Assembly: GCA_017509245.1 (NCBI GenBank)
Contig: JAFWQC010000090.1
Coordinates: forward strand, 1 to 56,755
DNA: 56,755 nt
Source of the DNA: Clostridiales bacterium
GTDB lineage: Bacteria > Bacillota > Clostridia > Saccharofermentanales > Saccharofermentanaceae
Direction: 5' to 3'
The notes beneath the pieces are model-generated. The model had not been told where the DNA came from, made no database searches, and worked only from the letters and a program-made list of their open reading frames with translations. Positions within the stretch are counted from its first letter, which is position 1. Each line of letters opens with the position of its first letter. Below, one piece after another: positions 25,097 through 33,814 of this stretch. The position numbers and the translations under genes were made by a program.

Positions 25097-25678
25097 ATGA
25101 ATGAAATCCTGATTCAAAATGCCAAAGATTACATACGCGATCTGTTCAACGGCAACTCAGACGGACACGATACGGATCACAGCCTGAGGGTGTATTCAAA
25201 TGCGATGACGATTGCCGGAACGGAACCTGACTGCAACATTGAAGCTGTCGCGCTTGCTGCACTGCTGCACGATGTCGATGATCACAAACTTTTCGATACC
25301 GTTGGAAATGAAAATGCAGTATCTTTTCTTAAATCGAATGGCGTTGATAATGAGGAAACCGCGTTTATCATCAGCATAATCAACTCGGTCTCTTTCAGTA
25401 AAAACCGGGGCCAGACACCTGATTCACTCGAAGGCAGGATCGTTCAGGATGCTGACAGACTGGATGCGATCGGAGCCGTCGGAATCGCCCGCGCATTCGC
25501 ATTTGGCGGCAGACACGGCAGATCTTTTGAAAGCAATATCGGTCATTTCCACGAAAAACTGTTATTGCTCAAAGACGGAATGAACACTGCGAAAGCCCGC
25601 GAGATGGCAGCTTCAAGACATGCCTTTCTCGAGGAGTTCATTGAGCATTTTAACGCCGAAAACAGGACTGAAGGTTAA
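25097..25678 (+). CDS. HD-domain phosphohydrolase (YedJ-like)
   Basis: A 193-residue HD-superfamily metal hydrolase. HDTDHSLRV carries the first His, LLHDVDDH the HD pair, and DADRLDAIGAVGIARAF the final Asp segment, a pattern seen in YedJ-type proteins. Substrate unknown; phosphate esters or nucleotides are usual. GGGGG before ATG 25097 is the ribosome site. Confidence 0.85.
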   Translation: MNEILIQNAKDYIRDLFNGNSDGHDTDHSLRVYSNAMTIAGTEPDCNIEAVALAALLHDVDDHKLFDTVGNENAVSFLKSNGVDNEETAFIISIINSVSFSKNRGQTPDSLEGRIVQDADRLDAIGAVGIARAFAFGGRHGRSFESNIGHFHEKLLLLKDGMNTAKAREMAASRHAFLEEFIEHFNAENRTEG

Positions 25679-25696
25679 ACGGCAGGGTCGCGGCTA

Positions 25697-26101
25697 TCAT
25701 TCTTTCTTTTTCCGCTCTTCACGTTCTTCACGCTTTTTGCGCCGTTGTTCGCGGTTATTCTTTTCCGACTCAAAGATCTCTACTGCCGCATCGGTCAATT
25801 CATCCGGCCAAACATTCCCGCTCGAAACAACCTTTGCCCAGGGACAGAGTTTTTCATAGTCATGATCTAATACGACAGTATATGGCGGACCGCAGCGGTC
25901 ATCGACATCCATATAAAGATGCCATGCATCCTTAGTCAGGTGATATGAATCCTCGTCACTCATACCTTCCTTCAATGCTTCATACATTTCAGCTGTAATC
26001 TCATACAGATGATAGTATCCGCATCCGCTGCGTTCAAATGTGTAGAGATTTCTTTCTTCATCATAGCAGGCCTTCCAGCCGCATCCTTTTTTGAATTCCA
26101 T
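25697..26101 (-). CDS. Hypothetical protein with charged tail
   Basis: A 134-residue protein I do not recognise. The body (residues 1-110) is Trp- and Tyr-rich and includes ERSGCGYYHLYEITAEMYEAL; the end is a highly charged R/E/K tail. ATG 26101 is preferred because GTGAAG lies upstream and the in-frame extension to 26179 looks non-coding. It stands alone, convergent with the HD-hydrolase gene. Confidence 0.6.
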   Translation of the reverse strand: MEFKKGCGWKACYDEERNLYTFERSGCGYYHLYEITAEMYEALKEGMSDEDSYHLTKDAWHLYMDVDDRCGPPYTVVLDHDYEKLCPWAKVVSSGNVWPDELTDAAVEIFESEKNNREQRRKKREEREERKKKE

Positions 26102-26260
26102 AGTCTTCACTTTGCTTTTACTGTTTGTTTTCCATGCTAAGAGTTTGCTCTCAGATAAGAAAATTATAACGCTTTCCACTCCCGGATGCGTTCGATAAAT
26201 ACCTGCACTCTAGACAAACCGGAAAAGGTTTTATTACTTTTGTTGCGGTATCCGTAAGCG

Positions 26261-26764
26261 TCAGGCGTAGTCTCTGAAACTTGAGAGATGGAATGTCGAG
26301 TCGACCGGAGCTGATGCAGTCTCTTTATTTTTGTTGCAAATGACAATTATCCACTGCCCCTCGGCTACTGCATCCGAACCTTCATTCACGCCAAGAGATT
26401 TTGTTTGGGATAATTCTTTGATCTCATCTTCCGAGAGCTCCTTGTCGGAAACATATACTCTCCACTCTATGTCTGAACCGGAATTATTTTTCATTGACCA
26501 GGCGAAGTATGCACCTGAGAATGAATCGTATTGAACTTCATAATAACCCTTCTCGAAAATATCCTCATTTGAAATGTCGAATCCCATCCCCTGCGGAGGT
26601 TCGTGATCCATATTGTCCGGCATATCCGGCGCCTTATAGTTCGAAGATTTTGTCGAAGCAGCAGATGCCGGAGTCCGGGTATCCTTCGAGTTCGAGCAGG
26701 CAGGCAGAGTGAAGATGACTCCTGCAATAAGGAAAAATATCAGGATGTGTTTTTTGTTAAGCAT
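26261..26764 (-). CDS. Lipoprotein, function unknown
   Basis: A 167-residue lipoprotein with signal peptide and lipobox LPAC (Cys about 23), a Ser/Thr/Ala-rich linker, then a globular part (about 60-160) with EWRVYVSDKELSEDEI. Residues 75-150 may form a small beta domain. Its promoter matches those of the two other lipoprotein genes at 26912 and 27986-29056. Confidence 0.7.
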   Translation of the reverse strand: MLNKKHILIFFLIAGVIFTLPACSNSKDTRTPASAASTKSSNYKAPDMPDNMDHEPPQGMGFDISNEDIFEKGYYEVQYDSFSGAYFAWSMKNNSGSDIEWRVYVSDKELSEDEIKELSQTKSLGVNEGSDAVAEGQWIIVICNKNKETASAPVDSTFHLSSFRDYA

Positions 26765-26794
26765 TATTACGCCCTCCTATTACCAACTACCCTA

Positions 26795-26822
26795 AATACA
26801 ACTATAAACAGATAAATGTTGC
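26795..26822 (-). promoter_or_regulatory. ECF-sigma-like promoter (lipoprotein 26261-26764)
   Basis: On the minus strand GCAACA (26817-26822), a 16-base spacer and TGTATT (26795-26800), giving a leader of about 24 bases before the start codon. It is one of three copies with the same boxes and spacing. Confidence 0.55.
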
Positions 26823-26859
26823 AGTTATCCATCTTGCTGTCTGTTTTCCGGGATCTATC

Positions 26860-26887
26860 GCAACATTCTTCTTTCTTTATCTGTATT
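26860..26887 (+). promoter_or_regulatory. ECF-sigma-like promoter (lipoprotein 26912-27697)
   Basis: GCAACA (26860-26865), a 16-base spacer and TGTATT (26882-26887). The AGGAGG ribosome site follows at about 26898. It lies back to back with the promoter at 26795-26822. Confidence 0.55.
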
Positions 26888-26911
26888 TAGTATATCAGGA
26901 GGTAGAAAGCC

Positions 26912-27697
26912 ATGAAAAAAACGGTAACAAAAGCAATCGCGATCCTTTTATCCGCTGCGTGCATGGCCGGATTTACGGCATGCAGTACCGGCAGTAAGGA
27001 GACTGATAAAGCAGAACTGACTCAGGAAGAGACTGACACAGGCAGCAAGGATAAGGACGAAGAAGCGCCCACAGATGAGACCACGGCAGATTCCACGGAA
27101 GATACTACGGCAGGTTCTGCAGGCAACATCGACAAAGCTGCCGTGAAAGCCTTCAGCGAAGCCGATCTCATTAAGGTCGGTGAGCACACTTACTATCCTG
27201 ATTATCTTTTCAGCTCCGACAGAGATCAGATGTTTAAGGATTATATCCTGTCTGTTTTCGAGAATTGCGACAAGGATCTTCATGATGACATCTTCGTTTA
27301 CGTCATCATGGAAGCCGAGACCAAAGATGAATTCAGGTTTTCTGCCAAGATGATCATGGACGGCGTCATCCTTGAAGAAGGCGAGATGATGAACTGGTAC
27401 GAACCCGAGACGGGCTATGTCTGGGATTACGATTTCTCCAGGTTCAGAAGATGCGAATTCACCAAGAGCAATCTCATACCGGTAGAAGAAGCATGCACAA
27501 CCGTTTATGAAGACGCGAAAACCAATTCCCAAAAACTCTATAAAGGCAGTGATATCTCAGGCACATATCTTCTTAAGACAGACGGCCAGGGGAATCTTTA
27601 CTACGAGTTCACCGTGAACAAATACAGCATAGTTACAATTGATGCCAAGACAGGTACGATAATCCAGGCACGCTACTGGAACGGTATTTATACTTAA
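26912..27697 (+). CDS. Lipoprotein with acidic linker
   Basis: A 261-residue lipoprotein: signal peptide, lipobox FTAC (Cys 24), a Thr/Asp/Glu-rich linker (about 30-75) and a globular C-terminal region that ends with a PepSY-like strand pattern (YYEFTVNKYSIVTIDAKTGTII). PepSY modules often inhibit peptidases or sense wall signals, but this match is weak. It shares its promoter type with two neighbouring lipoprotein genes. Confidence 0.72.
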   Translation: MKKTVTKAIAILLSAACMAGFTACSTGSKETDKAELTQEETDTGSKDKDEEAPTDETTADSTEDTTAGSAGNIDKAAVKAFSEADLIKVGEHTYYPDYLFSSDRDQMFKDYILSVFENCDKDLHDDIFVYVIMEAETKDEFRFSAKMIMDGVILEEGEMMNWYEPETGYVWDYDFSRFRRCEFTKSNLIPVEEACTTVYEDAKTNSQKLYKGSDISGTYLLKTDGQGNLYYEFTVNKYSIVTIDAKTGTIIQARYWNGIYT

Positions 27698-27923
27698 AGT
27701 CAGGAATCTTGAGTTTAAGATCACTATACGTCAGGTCGCGTATTATTTCTTCCGTACTATCCTTTACATCTGCAAATAAAACTTCATCATCGCCTTTAAC
27801 GAGAGTGTGAGCAACGATATCTTTTCGAAGCCCGAAAAGAACTTCTTTACCCTGATCAAAAGTATCCGCCTTTTTGATCAGCATCTGCATTTTCTTATTC
27901 TGTTCAGACCATTCTTTGTTTAT
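27693..27923 (-). pseudogene. Decayed DinB-superfamily gene
   Basis: A minus-strand reading frame carries NKEWSEQNKKMQMLIKKAD, then QGKEVLFGLR joined directly to DIVAHTLVKGDDEVLF and later STEEIIRDLTYSDLKLKIP. These are pieces of a DinB-type family known to me from Clostridia, but the stretch between the second and third pieces (about 45 residues with the metal His in intact members) is gone. The expected start codon reads ATA (27921-27923), and the C-terminal half is missing. The frame then runs into antisense of the lipoprotein gene. I call it a pseudogene with internal deletion and truncation. Confidence 0.5.
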
Positions 27924-27985
27924 GATTATTTCCTAAACTCTCAGTCTATATTACCGCTGATTAAGATAAAACTATTAATTCTTGA

Positions 27986-29056
27986 TCATCCGACCATGTC
28001 AGCGAACTTCAGATAATTATTATACAAGTCCTCGGGAGTGATACGATCGCCCAGATAGGATCTTACCAGACATCCATTTATTGCTATTGCAAACTTGCCG
28101 TCAGAACTGTAGAAGATCGTATGGCGTTCATCCTGATCCATTTCGCCGCCATCATAATAATTGTGATCAACAAGATGATACGGTGCTGTATCAGAGTATT
28201 CATAATCTTCCGGAATATCACATGTCTGATAAACGACAATACTCTGACCATTAATACTCTTTCCGCCAAGTCTGTAGTCAGCAACCGTAGAAGGATCTGC
28301 TCCAAGCGCTTCGGCAAGTTTTTCAACATATGCCTGGAACTCCTCTTCGGTACTTTCCACATTCTTTATCTCGGTGGGAAGTGCCCTGAAAGCAGGCCAG
28401 TATTCAAACACATCTGTAATACGGGTTTCGGAATCAATCGTAAAGTATTTATAACCACTCGTATAATTCATAAGATGAAATACATCGATGGGGTATTTGT
28501 CGAGAACATCTCCGATCGTTCCGTCAGTAACCATATCATCCGTAAAACCGGTCACTTTTTTGATCAGGTCAGCTGACATGACCATGGGTTCACCCAGAAT
28601 GACCGGCTCTTCACTGTCTATCTCATTCAGCAGTTTGATAAAATCCTCATAACCTTCAGGATATTCATCAAAGAGATATTTCTCTTCAGACCAATGGCTC
28701 TTACTGCCGGTCTTTTTATAACTGATATATACGCTTCCAAGATAAGAATGTTCTTCGGACACCTCAGAATATAAGCCTTTAACCGAACTTATATCTTCTA
28801 CATATGAAGGCTCTTCGATCTTTTCCACATAGGAGATGATATAGTTGATCTGCTCCGGAGTAATCTTGATCTCATCCTCATTGTCAACGGCACAGCTCAT
28901 ATACTTTTGATAGACACCATTGGGAGTGTCCGTAGCATTTCTGATCTCTACGAATAATTCATCTGGCGTGTTCTTTTCATTTAATACCGGCACAGAATTA
29001 CATCCGGTGAGCAAAACAACCGCTGACAAAATGGCACAAACAATTTTCTCCTTCAT
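27986..29056 (-). CDS. Large lipoprotein, function unknown
   Basis: A 356-residue lipoprotein with signal peptide and lipobox LTGC (Cys about 19). The mature part is acidic and shows no motif that I recognise. Near the middle, GFTDDMVTDGTIGDVLDKYPIDVFHL could be a small helical unit. Its promoter has the GCAACW-N16-TGTATT form shared with two nearby lipoprotein genes, suggesting a common envelope-stress or surface role. Confidence 0.7.
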   Translation of the reverse strand: MKEKIVCAILSAVVLLTGCNSVPVLNEKNTPDELFVEIRNATDTPNGVYQKYMSCAVDNEDEIKITPEQINYIISYVEKIEEPSYVEDISSVKGLYSEVSEEHSYLGSVYISYKKTGSKSHWSEEKYLFDEYPEGYEDFIKLLNEIDSEEPVILGEPMVMSADLIKKVTGFTDDMVTDGTIGDVLDKYPIDVFHLMNYTSGYKYFTIDSETRITDVFEYWPAFRALPTEIKNVESTEEEFQAYVEKLAEALGADPSTVADYRLGGKSINGQSIVVYQTCDIPEDYEYSDTAPYHLVDHNYYDGGEMDQDERHTIFYSSDGKFAIAINGCLVRSYLGDRITPEDLYNNYLKFADMVG

Positions 29057-29093
29057 AGCCGACTACGCCCCTCAATTATTATCAACTACTCTG

Positions 29094-29121
29094 AATACAG
29101 TTAAGAATATATAAAAGTTGC
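29094..29121 (-). promoter_or_regulatory. ECF-sigma-like promoter (lipoprotein 27986-29056)
   Basis: On the minus strand GCAACT (29116-29121), a 16-base spacer and TGTATT (29094-29099). The surrounding bases also resemble the copy at 26795-26822. Confidence 0.55.
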
Positions 29122-29310
29122 ATTGGTTGTTTTCTCATATCTACGCCCTTGTAACTCATCCCTCACCACCCGCTATGATCTATCCCTATTCTCTGTTGGT
29201 TCCCTGAATGTATCTTTATACCAGAATCATCCGACTTGCGAAAATGGACCGGACCTGTTGCTAAATAGCCTGCGCCGTAATACAATACAGCCCATATCCG
29301 AGGTGGGTTT

Positions 29311-30756
29311 ATGAAAAAGACTTATATTACGACCATGCCAAACCATATCGGAGCATTCCTTAAGGCAAGCGAATGCTTTGCTTCATTAGGTATTAATATC
29401 ACCCGTGTCAGCTACAACAAGGCCATCGATTCCCACACCCTCTTCATCGACGCAGAGGGCGATGAGGAACAGCTTGCAAAGGCTGATATCGAGTTGGCCA
29501 ACATCGGCTATCTCCCAACTGACAAAAACGAGAACAGCATCGTCCTTATAGAGTTCATGCTAAGGGACGTGCCCGGCAGTGTTACCGAAGTGCTTAAGCT
29601 CATCAACAGATATGAACTCAACATCTCATATATAAGTTCGCAGGAGAACGGATCGACTCACCAGGCTTTTAAGATGGGCTTATTCGTCGAGAATGAAGAC
29701 AAGATGAAAGCTTTTCTTAAAGAGGCCCAGGAGATCTGTCCCGTGCGCGTAGTCGACTATAACCACACAGAGAGAGTCTTCGATAACAGCATCTTCTATC
29801 AGACATTCGTATCAGGCCTGATGCAGCTGTCAGGCCTTCCTGAAGAGTCACGAGACAGCCTTCTTGTTAATTCCAATCTGGTCATGCAGATACTGGATGA
29901 GAACGGCCTGTCACCTTATAAGACTTTCGAGAGCATAAGCCGTTTTGCCGAGCTCCTGTCCTTGTCGCGCGGGAAGCAGTTCCTGCCAAGGATCACTGAG
30001 CAGAAGCTCTCCGCGAATACAAAGATCACGCTGATAGAGCCTCCTTGCGGAAGCAACACGGCAATTATCGAGAGCTGCGGAGAGACGCTGTTTGTCGACA
30101 GCGGTTACGCTTTGTATCACGACGAGATGCTGGAGCTGTTCCGTACGATCCTTCCCGGTTTTGACGGTATGCAAAAGCGGATATTCATTACTCATGCTGA
30201 TGTGGACCACTGCGGTCTCCTGCCGTTCTTCGACGAGATCCTTGCAAGCCGTAAGACAGCTGAATGTCTGGAGCTTGAGTACAAAGGTGAGAACGGTTTC
30301 CGCGAGCAGAATCCGCTCCACAGGCCGTATGTAAATATCTGCAAGGCGCTGACTTTCTATAATCCTCCGGTGCCGGAGAAGATACTTCCTCTCTGGGACA
30401 CAAAGGGTGAGAATAAAGATCTTCTGGAGCAGGTGGGATCGCTTGATCTGGGCGAACTGCATTTCGAGGTCTACGAAGGAAAAGGCGGACACCTTCCGGG
30501 CGAGACTGTGCTCATCGATTATTATCACCACGTGGCATTCACCGGAGATATCTACGTCAATATTCACGGAATGACAAGAGAACAGGCTGAATACAACAGG
30601 TATGCGCCCGTGCTCATGACGTCAGTCGATACCGATCCCGCGCTCTGCACTGCCGAGCGTCAGTCGATCATGCAAAGGCTTGGTGCCGGCGAATGGAAGA
30701 TCTACGGCTCACACGGCGCGATGAAGGAATATAACCTCGTCGTGGACGGAAAATAA
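29311..30756 (+). CDS. Tandem ACT domains fused to a metallo-beta-lactamase-fold domain
   Basis: A 481-residue protein. Residues about 1-75 and 80-150 each look like ACT domains (TTMPNHIGAFLKAS and MLRDVPGSVTEVLKLI), which bind amino acids. A helical linker follows. Residues about 240-475 form an MBL-fold hydrolase with HADVDHCG (295-302), a later His (GGHLPGETV) and FTGDIYV, a complete metal set. The substrate is unknown. The ACT domains suggest amino-acid control of the hydrolase. GGAGGT-like GAGGTGGG precedes ATG 29311. Confidence 0.82.
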   Translation: MKKTYITTMPNHIGAFLKASECFASLGINITRVSYNKAIDSHTLFIDAEGDEEQLAKADIELANIGYLPTDKNENSIVLIEFMLRDVPGSVTEVLKLINRYELNISYISSQENGSTHQAFKMGLFVENEDKMKAFLKEAQEICPVRVVDYNHTERVFDNSIFYQTFVSGLMQLSGLPEESRDSLLVNSNLVMQILDENGLSPYKTFESISRFAELLSLSRGKQFLPRITEQKLSANTKITLIEPPCGSNTAIIESCGETLFVDSGYALYHDEMLELFRTILPGFDGMQKRIFITHADVDHCGLLPFFDEILASRKTAECLELEYKGENGFREQNPLHRPYVNICKALTFYNPPVPEKILPLWDTKGENKDLLEQVGSLDLGELHFEVYEGKGGHLPGETVLIDYYHHVAFTGDIYVNIHGMTREQAEYNRYAPVLMTSVDTDPALCTAERQSIMQRLGAGEWKIYGSHGAMKEYNLVVDGK

Positions 30757-30786
30757 GCAACATTTAATTGATATAAAAATATTGTA

Positions 30787-30815
30787 CCTGAATTGTTGCT
30801 TTCAGGCATTTTTTT
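30787..30815. terminator. Terminator after the ACT-MBL gene
   Basis: CCTGAA (30787-30792) and TTCAGG (30801-30806) followed by CATTTTTTT. On the other strand the hairpin is also followed by a T-rich stretch, so it may serve the convergent VOC-gene transcript too. Confidence 0.65.
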
Positions 30816-30877
30816 ATGAATTCTCCATGAGCAATTCAAAGACTTTTTTCAAAATAGACCACATGGTCAAACATATA

Positions 30878-31249
30878 TTAATGAGCATCTTCGGCGTGCT
30901 CATCTGAGGCGTCGCGGTAGGCTTTTTTAAGCGCGCGATGCTTCGGCGGATCGTCCTGAGGCGCACCTGTCTCTACGATCTTCTTCCAAGCTTCATGGAT
31001 ATCGTCAACTGAGACGCAGATGTGAAAGAAACCGATATTCTCGTCCTTATAGGGATTCTCTTTTGTAGCGCCGTAGAACAGCTCGATGAACTGTCCGCCG
31101 CCTCCGTAGATATAAACGATCCAAGGCTCGCCGTGCTCAGGACGTTCGATGTCAAAAGCCTTCTTGAAGCCTAATGTCTCTTCATAGAAAGCGATAGTCT
31201 TGTCCATGTCTTTTACGTTAAAAGCTGCGTGTGCGATTCCGTTTGTCAT
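30878..31249 (-). CDS. VOC/glyoxalase-family protein
   Basis: A 123-residue vicinal-oxygen-chelate protein: IAHAAFNVKDMDKTIAFYEETLGF at the N-terminus and FFHICVSVDDIHEAWKKI in the second repeat, with His and Glu (FIELF) able to bind metal. It is the last gene of an SDR-MaoC-VOC unit. The exact reaction is not predictable; a role in degrading or rearranging a small acyl or sugar intermediate is possible. Confidence 0.85.
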   Translation of the reverse strand: MTNGIAHAAFNVKDMDKTIAFYEETLGFKKAFDIERPEHGEPWIVYIYGGGGQFIELFYGATKENPYKDENIGFFHICVSVDDIHEAWKKIVETGAPQDDPPKHRALKKAYRDASDEHAEDAH

Positions 31250-31282
31250 AAGTCACTTCTTAATAGTACATACCAGATCTCT

Positions 31283-31711
31283 TTACTGCTTACACTTAAC
31301 AACTGTTTCAGTTATATCTGTAATAACCAGATCACCGTTCTGGTTGTAGATATCGATCGTCATCTCGGCAAGGCCGTTTCTCTCGTTGCGCTTAACGAGC
31401 TTTGTGATCCTTGCTTTTCCTGTCAGGACATCGCCTGCGAAAACAGGCTTATACCATTCCATTTTCGTAGCCTTGCCTGCAATAAGCTCATCGCAGAAAT
31501 AATCCACTTTGAGATAGTTTGCCCAGACAGCCATAAAGCTCATGACGCCTGGTGCTATTATCTGTCCGAAAGGCGTGGACTTCGCATATTCCTCGTCAGT
31601 ATGGAGCGGAATATCGTCGTACTCGCGCGCGAAAGCTATCATCTTATCCTTATCCATTGTGACAGGTGCAATGTCTCTTTCCATTCCAAGTTCAAGTTCA
31701 TCAAAATACAT
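31283..31711 (-). CDS. MaoC-like hot-dog dehydratase
   Basis: A 142-residue MaoC-type protein (enoyl-CoA hydratase-like). FDELELGMERDI, YDDIPLHTDEEYA with the catalytic Asp-His pair, and FGQIIAPGVMSF are typical. ATG 31711 is chosen for its AGGAG; an in-frame start at 31756 would overlap the SDR gene. It probably hydrates or dehydrates an acyl-CoA or similar thioester made or used by the adjacent SDR enzyme. Confidence 0.87.
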   Translation of the reverse strand: MYFDELELGMERDIAPVTMDKDKMIAFAREYDDIPLHTDEEYAKSTPFGQIIAPGVMSFMAVWANYLKVDYFCDELIAGKATKMEWYKPVFAGDVLTGKARITKLVKRNERNGLAEMTIDIYNQNGDLVITDITETVVKCKQ

Positions 31712-31724
31712 AGTTAACTCCTGC

Positions 31725-32432
31725 TTATTCTTTATATGTCCATCCATGATCGCCATGGTAGATCATCAGTCTTGTCATTCCGCCGTCGATGCAGATGTTC
31801 TCACCGGTAATAAATCCGGCTTTGTCAGAGCATAAGAACATGACCATCTCAGCGATATCTTCAGGTTTGCCGACGCGACCCGCGGGCTGCTGAGAAGCAT
31901 CAGGACCTGTAATATCAGATCCTGTGGTATCGATCCATCCGGGAGATATGCTGTTCACACGTGCTTTGCCGGCGAGGCTTACAGACAGCGCATGCGTAAG
32001 TGCTGCGATGCCGCCCTTTGCGGCCGTGTAGCTCTCAGTCTGCGGCTGGCTCATGCGGTCTCGTGAAGATGAGATATTTACTATCGAAGCGCCGTCAGCA
32101 AAATACGGCATCAAAAGCTTGGTGAGATAAAACGGCGCCGTGACACCTACAGAAAGTGCGTACTGGAAATCCTCATAACTGCACTCATCAATGCCCTTCA
32201 TGAGAGGCAATGCATTATTGACCAGGAAGTCCACATGCCCTGACTGCTCAACAACATAAGATGCAAATCTCTCAAGTGTCTCTTTATCGGAAATGTCTCC
32301 CACAAACCAGTCACCGGGCTTCTTATCGATCACATGGACTGTGACGCCCTGCGCTCTGAAAGCATCAGCGATCGCCTTGCCTATCCCCTGCGCGCCGCCT
32401 GTGACAACAGCTGTCTTCTTTCTGTTTTTCAT
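31725..32432 (-). CDS. Short-chain dehydrogenase/reductase
   Basis: A 235-residue SDR: TGGAQGIG nucleotide motif (about 11-18), NNALP in place of NNAG, catalytic Ser in NISSS, and YTAAKGG (Tyr-x-x-x-Lys). The C-terminal SPGWIDTTGSD and GENICIDGG are typical of FabG-like enzymes. It probably reduces a keto group in the same pathway as the MaoC and VOC neighbours. Confidence 0.9.
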   Translation of the reverse strand: MKNRKKTAVVTGGAQGIGKAIADAFRAQGVTVHVIDKKPGDWFVGDISDKETLERFASYVVEQSGHVDFLVNNALPLMKGIDECSYEDFQYALSVGVTAPFYLTKLLMPYFADGASIVNISSSRDRMSQPQTESYTAAKGGIAALTHALSVSLAGKARVNSISPGWIDTTGSDITGPDASQQPAGRVGKPEDIAEMVMFLCSDKAGFITGENICIDGGMTRLMIYHGDHGWTYKE

Positions 32433-32558
32433 TTGCCTGTTTCCTGCCAGTCTGAACTGCTTTGCTGTTGATATATCTTGCCAGTATCGGAGAGCATATC
32501 ACAACAGGATATACCGCCCAACCCGGTCAGATCAACTCTTATTTCTATAAGTCCGGAT

Positions 32559-33080
32559 CTAGTTCTCTCTTTCTCCAAATTCTTCCACGGTCTTATACTT
32601 GCCGGTATCAGGATCTTTCTCCAGATACTCTATGTAATAGATCCCGACTTTATCTTTGTCTTTGGAATCGGCGAGAATGCCGCTGATAAAGATACGGGCA
32701 CCATCATCGTTAACATAGTACATCGTGTAAGTAAATTTATTCCCGTCCGGCCTGTAATGGTTTCCCTCAGGATCGAGAGGCTCGCCCAGAAATTCATATG
32801 AAGTATATCTGTCCATGTCTTTGGACGAGACATTCTCTATGCCACACCTGTCAAGAAATTCCCGGAGATCATCTTCGGTCAGATCATTTTCTTCCAGCAT
32901 GTAAGGAGATATGAATTCATAAAGATCTCCGGCATCCTTTTCAGCTATTGCCCCCGCCACTTCTCTGCGGTCAAAATCCCATCTGTTGGTGATCTTATCA
33001 TATATAGAACAACCACTCAGCATAGCGATACACAAAGCCATGAGCATGACAGCTCTGATCAAAAGTCCGGCTCTTTTCAT
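32559..33080 (-). CDS. DUF5104-like lipoprotein
   Basis: A 173-residue lipoprotein with signal peptide and lipobox LSGC. The mature protein (WDFDRREVAGAIAEKDAGDLYEFISPYM and later) resembles DUF5104-type lipoproteins of Firmicutes, function unknown. ATG 33080 is chosen because AGGAA lies eight bases upstream and the signal peptide begins there; longer in-frame starts overlap the next gene. Confidence 0.7.
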   Translation of the reverse strand: MKRAGLLIRAVMLMALCIAMLSGCSIYDKITNRWDFDRREVAGAIAEKDAGDLYEFISPYMLEENDLTEDDLREFLDRCGIENVSSKDMDRYTSYEFLGEPLDPEGNHYRPDGNKFTYTMYYVNDDGARIFISGILADSKDKDKVGIYYIEYLEKDPDTGKYKTVEEFGEREN

Positions 33081-33117
33081 ATATATCATTCCTGTCTTAC
33101 CGGTTTCCCTGTATTCT

Positions 33118-33768
33118 TCAATCATATGCCACCCTGTCACCTTCATAAGTTGTAACAGCACTCCAAGCGGATTTTTTCTCGTCGAACTTCTGAGTCATGC
33201 TTATCTCAGTTCCATAATAACTGTAATACGTTATTTCAAGCTGCTCCGAGAATATGAATAATACGCCCTCGCCATTACCCGAATCTATTGAATCAGCGGC
33301 TCCGCAACCTATCTTAATCCTTGTCAGCGTTGCCCTGCAATCATACTGCGCTCTCAAATAGATGAAATTGCCGGTCTCATATACATCCTTCTCTTCCATG
33401 CTTTTCCAGTTATCTTCCCATTTAGAGTAAGAGATCCGGAAATGATCATGATACAAAACCGCGTTCCTTATAACACTTGCCGAACTGTATTGAGCTGCTG
33501 ATTTATCAAGAACCAGTATCATACGATTGGCCTGACCGTAGTGGTCACTGACTTGAGCTATCAGCCCGGCCTGATTGTTATTGGAATATATCTTCCAGTC
33601 TGCATCTTCGGCAATCGAAAATGGACACTCAGAAATAATGTTGTTGCGAAGATTGGTCCTACATATATTCGATATTAGGAAAAACAGACCCAAACCGGCC
33701 ACACAAAGGACAGCAGCTGCCCCAAGAACAAAGAATACTATTTTTCGTGCCGGCTTTCCTCTCATCAT
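33118..33768 (-). CDS. Single-pass membrane protein, function unknown
   Basis: A 216-residue protein with one N-terminal membrane helix (about residues 9-32) and a mostly beta-rich outer part. I recognise no family. It lies 37 bases upstream of the lipoprotein gene, possibly co-transcribed with it, which suggests a shared surface function. Confidence 0.6.
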   Translation of the reverse strand: MMRGKPARKIVFFVLGAAAVLCVAGLGLFFLISNICRTNLRNNIISECPFSIAEDADWKIYSNNNQAGLIAQVSDHYGQANRMILVLDKSAAQYSSASVIRNAVLYHDHFRISYSKWEDNWKSMEEKDVYETGNFIYLRAQYDCRATLTRIKIGCGAADSIDSGNGEGVLFIFSEQLEITYYSYYGTEISMTQKFDEKKSAWSAVTTYEGDRVAYD

Positions 33769-33814
33769 AAATCACGCGCCTCATAAAGATGTTTCCGTTA
33801 AATTAATTGCGGAT

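Noticed and set aside
26164..26346. A 60-codon minus-strand ORF overlapping the lipoprotein gene end
   Set aside because: It is a shadow frame of the lipoprotein gene without ribosome site or recognisable features.
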